Positions 1 to 7,524 of a stretch of DNA of 34,086 nt are shown here, in pieces. Source of the stretch: Phaeodactylibacter sp. (GTDB lineage Bacteria > Bacteroidota > Bacteroidia > Chitinophagales > Saprospiraceae). Location: the NCBI GenBank assembly GCA_024103175.1, contig JAGFJE010000048.1, forward strand, positions 1-34,086. The letters run 5' to 3'. A program made the position numbers and the translations under genes. The first letter of the stretch is position 1; each line of letters opens with the position of its first letter. The notes below the pieces were generated by a model. It saw only the letters and a program-made list of their open reading frames with translations, did not search any database and was not told the origin of the DNA.

Positions 1-1
1 G

Positions 2-481
2 GATCTCATCAACCCCATCGACCCGGACAAGGTGGCGGAAACCCCCCACAACCTGCCCTACGCCCATACAGTGGGCGGTGTGCAGGTCAGGCCCATCGAC
101 AAAGGAAAGGCCAAAGGGCGGGCCGTGACGGCCATGTACAAACAGACGGACATGCAGCTCGAACAGATCAGAAAGCAGATCGAGCTGCTGGCCCGGCAGG
201 CAAAGGCCATTCAGGGCCGGGTCGCCATCTCCGAGATGATCTACAATGCCGAAATGAACTTCGAACCGCTGATCGGCTCCACCTATCACCTCTACGAACG
301 CAAGGATGAAGATTTCGTGCTTTCCATGGTCGCTCCCCGGGAGTGGGGCAAGAACCCGCCCTATAAATTCATCGCCACCGTCGAACTCCTGGCCGACCAT
401 ACGTGGGAGGTGCGGGAGGGAGGGGAGGGATTGGATTGGTTGCCCGTCTTGGCTGAGGCTCAGCCGGGTAAAATTGGTTGA
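2..481 (+). CDS. DUF2452 family protein, 5' end outside window
   Basis: The reading frame is open to the left edge of the window (D-L-I-N-P-I-D-P-D-K before the GTG at 32), and this part fits the usual N-terminus of DUF2452 proteins, so the gene very probably starts outside and the GTG is not its start. Typical features are the LPYAHTVG segment, a lysine-rich stretch, the EQIRKQIELL helix, the ISEMIYNAE segment, a YHLYER strand and a C-terminal LLADHTWEV motif. The family is common in Bacteroidota and its function is unknown. The normal family end is close to HTWEV; here about 22 further residues follow, and the last 16 and the TGA stop come from a dispersed repeat also found at 23209-23259. 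The tail is therefore probably not functional protein. Family call is from memory of the motif pattern. Confidence 0.8.
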   Translation, partial: DLINPIDPDKVAETPHNLPYAHTVGGVQVRPIDKGKAKGRAVTAMYKQTDMQLEQIRKQIELLARQAKAIQGRVAISEMIYNAEMNFEPLIGSTYHLYERKDEDFVLSMVAPREWGKNPPYKFIATVELLADHTWEVREGGEGLDWLPVLAEAQPGKIG

Positions 482-484
482 TTG
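434..484 (+). repeat. 51-bp dispersed repeat core, copy 1
   Basis: This 51-base segment matches the reverse complement of 23209-23259 at 48 of 51 positions by eye (differences at repeat positions 7, 18 and 45). Its centre is a 15-base palindrome, GGCTGAG-G-CTCAGCC (451-465). It starts inside the DUF2452 reading frame and supplies its stop codon. A second GGTTGCCCGT lies at 491-500, so a decayed further unit may follow. Confidence 0.85.
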
Positions 485-526
485 CTGGATGGTTGCCCGT
501 TCGACAAACTCTAAAAAGCAGGCGTA

Positions 527-901
527 ATGTATATTCGTGTATTTCTTATCTTATTTTCCTCCCTGTTCCTGATGGCAGGCGCCCCGCCTTCTGCCTCCCA
601 GGTGGAGTGGCTGGCGGAAACCACCTATGATTTCGGGGACATCCCTCACAGGAAGCCGGCAAAACACGAATTCAGGTTCCGAAATATCAGTGGGGAACCT
701 CTGGTCATCGACAATGTGCGCCCCTCCTGTGGCTGTACCGCTCCCGGCTGGGATGCGGCCGCCGTCCCGCCGGACAGCACCGGTGTTATTTCCATTGAAT
801 ATGACGCACGGGACCTGGGGTATTTCTACAAGAAAATAAAGGTGTACTTTCATGGCCAGCGCCGGGCGGAAGTACTTTACATCGAAGGGTTTGTGAAATG
901 A
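527..901 (+). CDS. DUF1573 domain protein, secreted
   Basis: A 124-residue protein with an N-terminal signal peptide (hydrophobic residues about 4-18, then a cut near A-G-A or S-A-S). The body is one DUF1573 domain: the YDFGDIP strand, the FRFRNISGEPL strand, the conserved VRPSCGCTAPGW motif and a final strand. DUF1573 is an immunoglobulin/ASPM-SPD-2-Hydin-like fold, very common in exported Bacteroidota proteins; no enzyme activity is known. It begins 45 bases after the DUF2452 stop in the same direction and is followed by a terminator at 1119-1152, so it may end a transcript that starts outside the window. The start ATG at 527 is the only good choice before the signal peptide. Confidence 0.85.
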   Translation: MYIRVFLILFSSLFLMAGAPPSASQVEWLAETTYDFGDIPHRKPAKHEFRFRNISGEPLVIDNVRPSCGCTAPGWDAAAVPPDSTGVISIEYDARDLGYFYKKIKVYFHGQRRAEVLYIEGFVK

Positions 902-1118
902 GAACAAAAAAAGGAGAACGCCCGCTTACCGGCGCCCACCTTTCTCTAAAATCGTTATGCAAAAATATGGGTTTTAGAAGGGAAAGGAGGGATAACGGGG
1001 TTAGAAGCCATCGTAGTTCCACAGATTGATTTGCCGCAGCGCAATTCTGCACCGGACCCATGTTTTGTTATTCCCCCCTTTCAGGGTATTTAGCATAGCT
1101 AATGACCCCCTTGATTTT

Positions 1119-1152
1119 TTGAGGCGAGTAGGAAGGCCTCAAGGTCTTTTTT
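1119..1152 (+). terminator. Rho-independent terminator for the DUF1573 transcript
   Basis: Perfect 7-bp stem TTGAGGC (1119-1125) / GCCTCAA (1136-1142) with a 10-base loop, followed by GGTC and a T run to 1152. It lies about 220 bases downstream of the DUF1573 gene on the + strand. Confidence 0.6.
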
Positions 1153-1220
1153 CGCTGGCTTTACCTTCTGCCACGAGGCGCTCATGCTCACCTCAAATAT
1201 GCAACTATATTGTTGTGGGC

Positions 1221-1261
1221 ATCTGGACTATTGTTCCAAAAATCTGGACTATTGTTCCAAA
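1221..1261. repeat. 21-bp tandem duplication next to the HTCS 3' end
   Basis: The 20-mer ATCTGGACTATTGTTCCAAA occurs at 1221-1240 and again, without mismatch, at 1242-1261, separated by one A. It lies 8 bases beyond the HTCS stop codon (- strand). No function is evident. Confidence 0.8.
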
Positions 1262-1268
1262 TAGCCGT

Positions 1269-4200
1269 TTATTGATGTATATCTGTGGGGTTCACGCCGA
1301 ATTCTTTTTTAAAGATGCGGGAGAAGTAATTGGGGTCTTTGAATCCGAAGTCATAAGCGGCCTGCTTGACCGTCAGGCCGGGTGTCCGTTCGAGGGCCTC
1401 TTTGGCGTAGGTGAGGCGGATATAGCGGATGAACAGGGCCGTGGAACGGCCGGTCAGCGCTCTGAGCTTATTGTGGAGTTGGGTTTTGCTCATATTCAAT
1501 TCCCGGCACAGCTGTTTAGGGCCAAATTCCGGGACTGATATGTTTTTTACCACAGCCTCCCTGGCCTTGAGCAGAAATTCTTCTTCCTGGCCCGCCAAAG
1601 GCTGGCTTCCGAAATCGGGTTGGGAAAGAGGCAGGCGTTCGCTGAAATATTCCTGCAACCGTTTCCGGTTATCGAGGAGTTGCCGGAGCTGAGCGAAAAG
1701 TTCTCCCCGGTCGAATGGCTTGGGGAGATAGGCGTCTGCGCCGGCCTGATACCCTTCGGTGCGGGAGGCAACATCCGTCCGGGCGGTGAGCAACAGGACG
1801 GGGATGTGGCTTGTTTCTAAGTTGGCTTTCAGTTGCCGGCACAGCTCGATGCCATCCATTTCCGGCATCATCACATCGCTGATGATGATGTCCGGTACTT
1901 TTTGAATGGCCTTATTCAGGCCTTCCTGGCCATTTCTGGCCACCAGCAGCCTGAAACTGCTGTTGAGAATGGCGCTCAGGTACTCGACGAGGTCCCCATT
2001 GTCTTCAACGATCAGCAGTTGGTAGGTATGCGGGGCGCCGTTAGTATGGGCTTTGGCGCCTTTCTCCGGCAGGGTTTCTCCCATGGGGGGCAGGGGCGCC
2101 GGTTTGTCTGCGGGCGCCTCCCGGTGAATGGGCAACAGGACGCGAAAAGAGGCGCCGGCGCCTTTCGGGCTCCGGGCTTCAATCGTACCTCCGAAGAGGA
2201 ACGCCAGTTCCCGGGCGAGGGCAAGGCCAATGCCGGCTCCGGGCAGGCTCCCTTTGCCCCGGAAGCCCCTGTCGAAAACAAAGGGAAGCTCTTCGGGGGG
2301 TATTCCCCTGCCGGTATCTTCGACCGTGAACTCAAAATGAGGCTTGCCTTCAATTATCACTTGCCGGCTCCTGGCCGTGATGGACTTTCCTTCGGGAGTA
2401 AATTTCAGGGCATTGGACAGGAGGTTGGATACGATTTTCTGGAGCTTGTCGGGTTCGAAGTCCATGACCAGCTGTTCCGGATGAAGCGCGCCGTTCCAGC
2501 GGATTCCTTTTGCCGTAGCGAGCGTGGCGAAGGGGTCCATGATGGCGCGGATAAAAGGAATGACATCGGCCTGTATCATATTCACCTTCAGCGAACCGGT
2601 TTCCAGCTTACTCAGCTCCAGCAACTGGTTGGCCAGCAGATACAACTGCCGTGCATTGCGCTGTATCATCTCTACTCCTTTTTCCAGCCATTCCTGCGGT
2701 TTTTCCAGAACCTGCCCCGCCACGCCCCTGATTACCGTCAGCGGCGTGCGCAACTCGTGAGCGATGTCGGTAAAAAACCGGGTTTTGGCAACGTCCAGCT
2801 CTTTGAGCCGGGCCGCTTCCCGCTGTTCGAATTCCAGCTGCGCCCGCAGGCGCAGGCGCCGGCGCTGGAATGCGAAGAGGGCATAAAAGAGAAGCCCGAG
2901 CAGGAGCCCGTAGGCCAGGTAGGCGGCCCGGGTTTTCCACCAGGGAGGAGCGATGGTTACTTTCAGGCGCAGGGGGGATTCCATCCATTGGCCATCGCTA
3001 TTGGCTGCCTTGAGCAGGAACGTGTACTGCCCGGGCGGAACCTGCAGGTAACGCTCCGAAACCCGATCAGAGGTATAGTTCCAATGCTCTTCGTATCCTT
3101 CTAGCATGGTGGCGTAGCGGATGTTTCCCGGGCCGGTGAACTCCAGCCCCACAAACTGTATGGAAAAGGGTTGCTGGTGGTAATTCAAGGTTATTTCGCT
3201 GGCCACTTCAATGTTCTCATCGAGGGACAGTAGAACGTTTCCCTTTTTTTCCGGGCTGTAGTATTGAACACCCGTAACTACAACCCGGGGCGGGTTGGGG
3301 TTGATGCGTATTTCCGCCGGGTCAAAAACCTGGAGCCAGCCGTTTATGGAGCTGTACACCATGCGGCCGTCCTTGAGGGTGAGCAGCAGCCGGCCGGGGT
3401 CTTCATCCTGTATGCCGGAGGATCTGCCGAAAGAACGGAACATACCGGAACGCGGGTTGTAACGGGTGAGCCCCAGTGAGGAAAACCACAGGTTGCCGGC
3501 CTTGTCCTGTTCAATACCCAGCACACTGCCGCGCTGCAGGTGGTTCTCCATATTCCACAACTCGTGCGTACCGGTTTCCGGGTCAAAAATGGCGATGCCG
3601 TAGTTCATGGCCGCCAGCCAGAGCTTTCCGTCGTTATTTTCGAAGATGTCGACGATGTACATACCATCCAGGTGGCATTGGAAAGAATAGCTCTTCCGGC
3701 CTTCGCCGCCCGGCAGGGCCTGGCACAGGCCGCCCATACCGGTGGCTACCCAGCTTCTGCCCTTGCTGTCGGTATAAACCATATTGATGAAGGAGCTGTT
3801 CAGGAAGCCTTCCCGCTCGGGCCCGGCTTTGAACTGATCGACAATCCGCTCATTTGCGGCGTCCAGCAGCAGCAACCCCTCCTGAATGGTGCCGGCCCAC
3901 AAAAAACCATCGGGGCCCCTCGTGATCGAAGTAACCTCGTTTCCGGATAAGCGTTCTTCCGACAGCAGATGGTGAAAAACGGGAGTAATGGAGCCACTGT
4001 CCAGTTCGGACAGGCTTACCCAGTCGAGCCCTTTTTCTGTTCCGATCCACAACCGGCCCTCCTGTTCGTCGACAAACAAGGCGTATACTTTGTCATGGGC
4101 GATGGAGGAGGGGTTTCCTTCCTCGTGGCGAAAGTGGCTGACCTTGCCGTTGTGGAGGTTTACGCGCTTCAGCCCTCCCTTGAAGGTGGCCACCCAGAGA

Positions 4201-5621
4201 ATACCGGCCGGGCGCTCCACGGCCGCCCATGCCGAAAGGTTATCTGCTTCGGCAGGGGCCTCCCACAACTCGAAATTTTCGAATGCCGGCTGCAGGCGTT
4301 GCCCGGGCCACTCCGGCACGAGCTGATAAAACCCCGGAAAACAACCGATCCAGGTGTTTCCGTCCGGAGCACTGGCCATAGAGTATACCATGCCAAAGGA
4401 AAAGTTTGGCTGAGTGGGGTTGGCATTCAGCAATTCGAGCCTGTCCGCTACCGTATCCAGCCTGTAGATCCCGCTGCGGATGTAGTATTTCTCGCTTCCC
4501 CGCACGAAAGCTGCCGGAGGAAAACCGAGTGGAACCAGCCAGGGCTGTCCCGAAGGGCCCGGGGAAATGCAGAAGAGAGAATCCCGCAGCCCCTGCCAGA
4601 GCGAGGCATCGGGTTGAAGTTCGGGCGCGAATACCTTCGCACTTCCATCCCTGAGGCCGATCCTGCAAAGTTCCCGGGAGGATAACCACAACTCTTCCGG
4701 CCTGCCGGGAGGATGGTAAATACCCGTTGGCGCATAAGTGAGCAGGTTTTCGGAGGAGAACCCAAGCTCGTCTACCTCGAGGGTTTTGCTGTCGAGCCGG
4801 TACACATGCCCCCTGTCCAGGCCCTCCGAAGCGGCAAGTATCCAGATCAGGCCCGGAACAGCCGGAGATTCGTAGAGGTGAAAGGGGTGTTCCCGGCGAG
4901 CGGCCCATGGCCCGGGGATCGTCCGAAAGCCATTGGCGCCGGGGACATACAGGTTGACGCCGCGCCGGGCCGCCACCCAGATCTGCCCATCCTGGCTCTG
5001 TATCATCGGCTGCAGGGGGCTTCCGGCCGGAGCGATGAGGGAGATGGTGTCGGAATTCAGGGAAAGGGCGTTTTCCGGCTGGTAACGGAAATGCTGCACC
5101 CTGCCGCTGCGGGGGTCGAGCCGCTCCAGGGCCGGAACGCCGTTTTCCAGCGCCACAATGGCCCACAGAAACCCATCCTTGTCCATCATCAAACGCAGGG
5201 CCTTGTTGGCCGCCAGAGACCCGGGGTCATCCGGCGCGTGCACGTAATAATCGAATTTTCCCGTTTTCCGGTTCCATTTATTGATCCCCCCGTCATAGGT
5301 CGCCAGCCAGATGTTGTGCTGAGCGTCCTCCAGAATATCCCAGATATAGTCCGAAAGGATGGAGTCAGAATGGGTGACGTATCTTTTGAATGGCTTGAAC
5401 TGATACCCGTCGTACCGGTACAGGCCGTTGGAAGAAGCACACCACAGAAAGCCATAGTGGCCCTGGTGGATCTTCTGAAAAGCCATGCCCATGCTTTGCT
5501 CCGGCCCAAAATACCTCCAGTGGCGCAAGTCCTGGCTAAAGGTAGAACGGGAGGTAAGGAAGGCAAGTAACAGAAAGATCTTCCATAATTGTCGCTTTCG
5601 CCTTGTCGTTTTTACCTGCAC
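1269..5621 (-). CDS. Hybrid two-component system sensor/regulator (HTCS)
   Basis: A 1450-residue single-protein two-component system, the class that senses oligosaccharides in the periplasm and switches on PULs. Order: N-terminal signal anchor (about 10-29); a long series of reg_prop propeller repeats (GLYRYDG, IWLATYDGGI, LWIGTEKGLD) to about residue 760; a Y_Y_Y domain ending in the YTFLLKAAN motif; a membrane segment near 895-915; HisKA with H955 in DIAHELRTP; HATPase with NLLSNALKFTP and DTGRGIPPE motifs; a receiver with phospho-acceptor D1249 in SDVMMPEMDG; and a C-terminal AraC HTH (last ~105 residues, ending FKKEFGVNPTDIH). All catalytic residues are present, so it looks functional. 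It is last in the minus-strand PUL, 344 bp after the GH-A gene. The start codon precedes the anchor directly. Confidence 0.95.
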   Translation of the reverse strand: MQVKTTRRKRQLWKIFLLLAFLTSRSTFSQDLRHWRYFGPEQSMGMAFQKIHQGHYGFLWCASSNGLYRYDGYQFKPFKRYVTHSDSILSDYIWDILEDAQHNIWLATYDGGINKWNRKTGKFDYYVHAPDDPGSLAANKALRLMMDKDGFLWAIVALENGVPALERLDPRSGRVQHFRYQPENALSLNSDTISLIAPAGSPLQPMIQSQDGQIWVAARRGVNLYVPGANGFRTIPGPWAARREHPFHLYESPAVPGLIWILAASEGLDRGHVYRLDSKTLEVDELGFSSENLLTYAPTGIYHPPGRPEELWLSSRELCRIGLRDGSAKVFAPELQPDASLWQGLRDSLFCISPGPSGQPWLVPLGFPPAAFVRGSEKYYIRSGIYRLDTVADRLELLNANPTQPNFSFGMVYSMASAPDGNTWIGCFPGFYQLVPEWPGQRLQPAFENFELWEAPAEADNLSAWAAVERPAGILWVATFKGGLKRVNLHNGKVSHFRHEEGNPSSIAHDKVYALFVDEQEGRLWIGTEKGLDWVSLSELDSGSITPVFHHLLSEERLSGNEVTSITRGPDGFLWAGTIQEGLLLLDAANERIVDQFKAGPEREGFLNSSFINMVYTDSKGRSWVATGMGGLCQALPGGEGRKSYSFQCHLDGMYIVDIFENNDGKLWLAAMNYGIAIFDPETGTHELWNMENHLQRGSVLGIEQDKAGNLWFSSLGLTRYNPRSGMFRSFGRSSGIQDEDPGRLLLTLKDGRMVYSSINGWLQVFDPAEIRINPNPPRVVVTGVQYYSPEKKGNVLLSLDENIEVASEITLNYHQQPFSIQFVGLEFTGPGNIRYATMLEGYEEHWNYTSDRVSERYLQVPPGQYTFLLKAANSDGQWMESPLRLKVTIAPPWWKTRAAYLAYGLLLGLLFYALFAFQRRRLRLRAQLEFEQREAARLKELDVAKTRFFTDIAHELRTPLTVIRGVAGQVLEKPQEWLEKGVEMIQRNARQLYLLANQLLELSKLETGSLKVNMIQADVIPFIRAIMDPFATLATAKGIRWNGALHPEQLVMDFEPDKLQKIVSNLLSNALKFTPEGKSITARSRQVIIEGKPHFEFTVEDTGRGIPPEELPFVFDRGFRGKGSLPGAGIGLALARELAFLFGGTIEARSPKGAGASFRVLLPIHREAPADKPAPLPPMGETLPEKGAKAHTNGAPHTYQLLIVEDNGDLVEYLSAILNSSFRLLVARNGQEGLNKAIQKVPDIIISDVMMPEMDGIELCRQLKANLETSHIPVLLLTARTDVASRTEGYQAGADAYLPKPFDRGELFAQLRQLLDNRKRLQEYFSERLPLSQPDFGSQPLAGQEEEFLLKAREAVVKNISVPEFGPKQLCRELNMSKTQLHNKLRALTGRSTALFIRYIRLTYAKEALERTPGLTVKQAAYDFGFKDPNYFSRIFKKEFGVNPTDIHQ

Positions 5622-5965
5622 AGTGTTGCTCTTGCATTTGTGGCTGAATACCCGAAGGTAAAGATAGAATTAATTCTCTTGCCGATGGACACAAGGTTGA
5701 AGCGAGCGTTTGAAAAATGGCGGTAGGAAGCCTCCGGGCTGTTAGCCTATTGCAAGCCATCAGAACTACCCACGATGCGAGCGAGGTTTTGGCTGCCATT
5801 GGCGACATCCGCTTCCAGCTGGCGGAAGCATCTTTTCCAATACGGCTATGTCCGATGGTTCCTCATAGAGTGCTGCAACCAGGTGACATTCCAGGTTTTT
5901 CCCACCGCCAGGCTTGTGGTGCTTTTGATGAAATAGGCGCCCCCGCTATAAAGTGGCGCCTCTGG
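5622..5965. other. Intergenic region upstream of the HTCS
   Basis: It carries the likely HTCS promoter region and, at its right end, a terminator for the GH-A gene. An open frame on + from 5717 crosses into the antisense of the GH-A gene and has no recognisable family, so I do not call it. No repeat like those elsewhere in the window was found here. Confidence 0.5.
5935..5961 (-). terminator. Hairpin after the GH-A gene
   Basis: AGGCGCC (5935-5941) and GGCGCCT (5955-5961) form a perfect 7-bp stem with a 13-base loop. It lies 4 bases past the GH-A stop codon on the minus strand. The T run after it is short (ATTT), so it may be a weak terminator or an mRNA 3' end stabiliser. Confidence 0.5.
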
Positions 5966-7279
5966 CTATCCTTTTACGAAGAAGGGTATATTGGCGTGCG
6001 CCGCATGCTCGTTTCCGTCGAACACATAAACGAAAAGCCGGTAAGGCCCGGGCTTCTCCGGCGCTTTGAACCGCGCTTTGGCCGCCGGTTCCTCTTCGAA
6101 TAGCCCCTTGACTACCTCGGGAGTAGTTTCGAAATCTCCGCCTTCCCCCAGGTCGGTGCTTTCCGGCATTACCTCCCATTTGTAGGACAGGGCGTCGCCG
6201 TCCGGGTCGGTGGAAAATACCTCTGCCTGGTAAGTTTTTCCCGGCTCCAGATAGACGTTTTCATAGGCGGTTTGGCCTTCCAGAAGGAAAGAGTCCAGCC
6301 TGGGGGAGCGGTTTTCCGGCCATTCTCCTTTCCAGATATAGTGCATCACGTCTACGGATTCGGTCTCTTTGCCGGACTCCAGAAAGAGGCCGTACCAGGT
6401 TGGTGTGCGTTCCTGTTTTTGCCCCCAGAGGAAGACGTAGGAACCGACGCATTGATCTTTGTAGGGTTCGATGGCCTGCTTATAGCGCTCCAGGTAAAAA
6501 TTGGCCTTTACGCTGCTGTGGTTTTCAATAGGGGCGCCCCATTCTGTTTTGGCGGCCTCCCAGTGGCCGGTGGCGCCCCATTCGGAAACTATATAGGCTT
6601 TTTCCCAACCGGCCTCTTCGATATTGCGGGGCAGGTTGGGCAGGTTGGCGTACATCTGTACGCTTAACAGGTCGATATCCGGGGCTCGTTCTTTGATGTC
6701 GTCCACCAATTCCTTGCTCAGGCCGGCCAGGGTAGTGGTGGTCAGGTGGTTGGGGTCTACCTCGTGAATGTATTCGGAGATCTGGTTTACGGCGTTCCAC
6801 ACCTTGGGGTTGGCGGCACGCAGGTTGAGTTCATTGCCAATGGCCCAGATGATAAGGGCAGGGTGATCCTTATACATCTGGATCTCTTTTTTGATGCGTT
6901 CAAACTGTTCGGCAACGGCAGCTTCATCATTATAGTCGAAACCATGGCGTTCGCGCGCCACCTCTAGGCCCATGGTTACATACAGGCCGTTGGCGAGGGC
7001 GCGGTCCAGTACTTCCTTGCCGCTGTTCCGGCCATTGTCCGTCCGCCAGGTGCGGAAGGAGTTGCCGCCGTGCTCGGCCAGCTTCTCCTGATTTCCGAAT
7101 TCCAACCCGGCCCCCTTGATCCAGAAGGGCTCGCCGGCTACATAGAGCTGGAATTTTCCGTTTTCTTGTCTGAGCTCCACCTTAACCGGGCCGGAGATGG
7201 ATTCCTGCCCGGATTCTTCCTTTGGCGTACAGGAAAAAAGGAGGATAGCGAGCAGAGATAACAATAGGCTTTTCTTCAT
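5966..7279 (-). CDS. Clan GH-A glycoside hydrolase, lipoprotein
   Basis: A 437-residue lipoprotein: signal peptide with lipobox LLFSC (Cys17), then a TIM-barrel of about residues 40-330 and a C-terminal immunoglobulin/PKD-like domain (about 335-437, with DPDGDALSYKWEV). Barrel motifs are those of clan GH-A: GNSFRTWR, the acid/base glutamate E150 in WAIGNELN and the nucleophile E233 in VSEWGA. This suggests retaining hydrolysis of a beta-linked glycan. The exact family is not clear from reading: GH158 (endo-beta-1,3-glucanase), GH2-barrel-like or GH5-like are the options, and GH158 fits the laminarin-type context best. The residues after Cys17 (TPKEES) are only weakly like a surface export signal, so it may be periplasmic or on the surface. 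It lies 245 bp after the MFS porter gene, with room for its own promoter. Confidence 0.8.
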   Translation of the reverse strand: MKKSLLLSLLAILLFSCTPKEESGQESISGPVKVELRQENGKFQLYVAGEPFWIKGAGLEFGNQEKLAEHGGNSFRTWRTDNGRNSGKEVLDRALANGLYVTMGLEVARERHGFDYNDEAAVAEQFERIKKEIQMYKDHPALIIWAIGNELNLRAANPKVWNAVNQISEYIHEVDPNHLTTTTLAGLSKELVDDIKERAPDIDLLSVQMYANLPNLPRNIEEAGWEKAYIVSEWGATGHWEAAKTEWGAPIENHSSVKANFYLERYKQAIEPYKDQCVGSYVFLWGQKQERTPTWYGLFLESGKETESVDVMHYIWKGEWPENRSPRLDSFLLEGQTAYENVYLEPGKTYQAEVFSTDPDGDALSYKWEVMPESTDLGEGGDFETTPEVVKGLFEEEPAAKARFKAPEKPGPYRLFVYVFDGNEHAAHANIPFFVKG

Positions 7280-7361
7280 GATTTAAAAGTTGTGTTATGA
7301 AGGCCTCCTGCGGACAGCCTGACTGTTTTGGTAATCCGCCTTTCCCCCTTCCGCCTTCAAA

Positions 7362-7380
7362 CTTCCTTTTGTTAAGGAAG
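7362..7380. other. Small hairpin in the porter/GH-A gap
   Basis: CTTCCTT (7362-7368) and AAGGAAG (7374-7380) form a 7-bp stem with loop TTGTT. On the + strand it is followed by a T-rich stretch, but no + gene precedes it, so I do not call it a terminator. On the minus strand it would lie in the leader of the GH-A gene, about 80-100 bases before its start. Confidence 0.4.
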
Positions 7381-7441
7381 CTTCATTTTTTAAGGTGGAA
7401 GCGCCTTTCGCCCTCTTTCCGCCGCCCCTGGCAAGACATTG

Positions 7442-7469
7442 TTCCGACTTCCGACTTCCGCGTTCCGAC
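7442..7469. repeat. Heptanucleotide tandem array (TTCCGAC)4
   Basis: Four 7-bp units: TTCCGAC at 7442, 7449 and 7463, with TTCCGCG at 7456. It lies in the 245-bp gap between the porter gene and the GH-A gene. The whole gap is pyrimidine-rich on +, with further CTTCC blocks (7340-7370 and 7500-7525) that look like decayed units. Related arrays lie at 24557-24646. Confidence 0.75.
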
Positions 7470-7524
7470 TTTAAGGCGCCGTTTGCACCTACCGGCCTTC
7501 CCCCTTCCCACTTCCCCCTTCGAA

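Larger units (their letters stand above)
902..1268. other. Intergenic region between convergent genes
   Basis: This stretch lies between the DUF1573 stop and the HTCS stop, so both genes point into it. It has lower GC than its flanks. I see a terminator hairpin (1119-1152), a small TTAGC-ATA-GCTAA palindrome near 1090-1103, and a 21-bp tandem duplication (1221-1261). The open frame 1026-1538 is not convincing as a gene: it runs into the antisense of the HTCS and has no family features. Confidence 0.6.

Noticed and set aside
1833..3104. Long open frame on + (423 codons) across the HTCS gene
   Set aside because: It is the antisense of the conserved kinase and receiver coding region; composition and motifs fit the minus-strand gene only.
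5717..6103. Possible small gene or IS remnant on + in the gap before the GH-A gene
   Set aside because: No recognisable family, and its second half is antisense to the GH-A gene.
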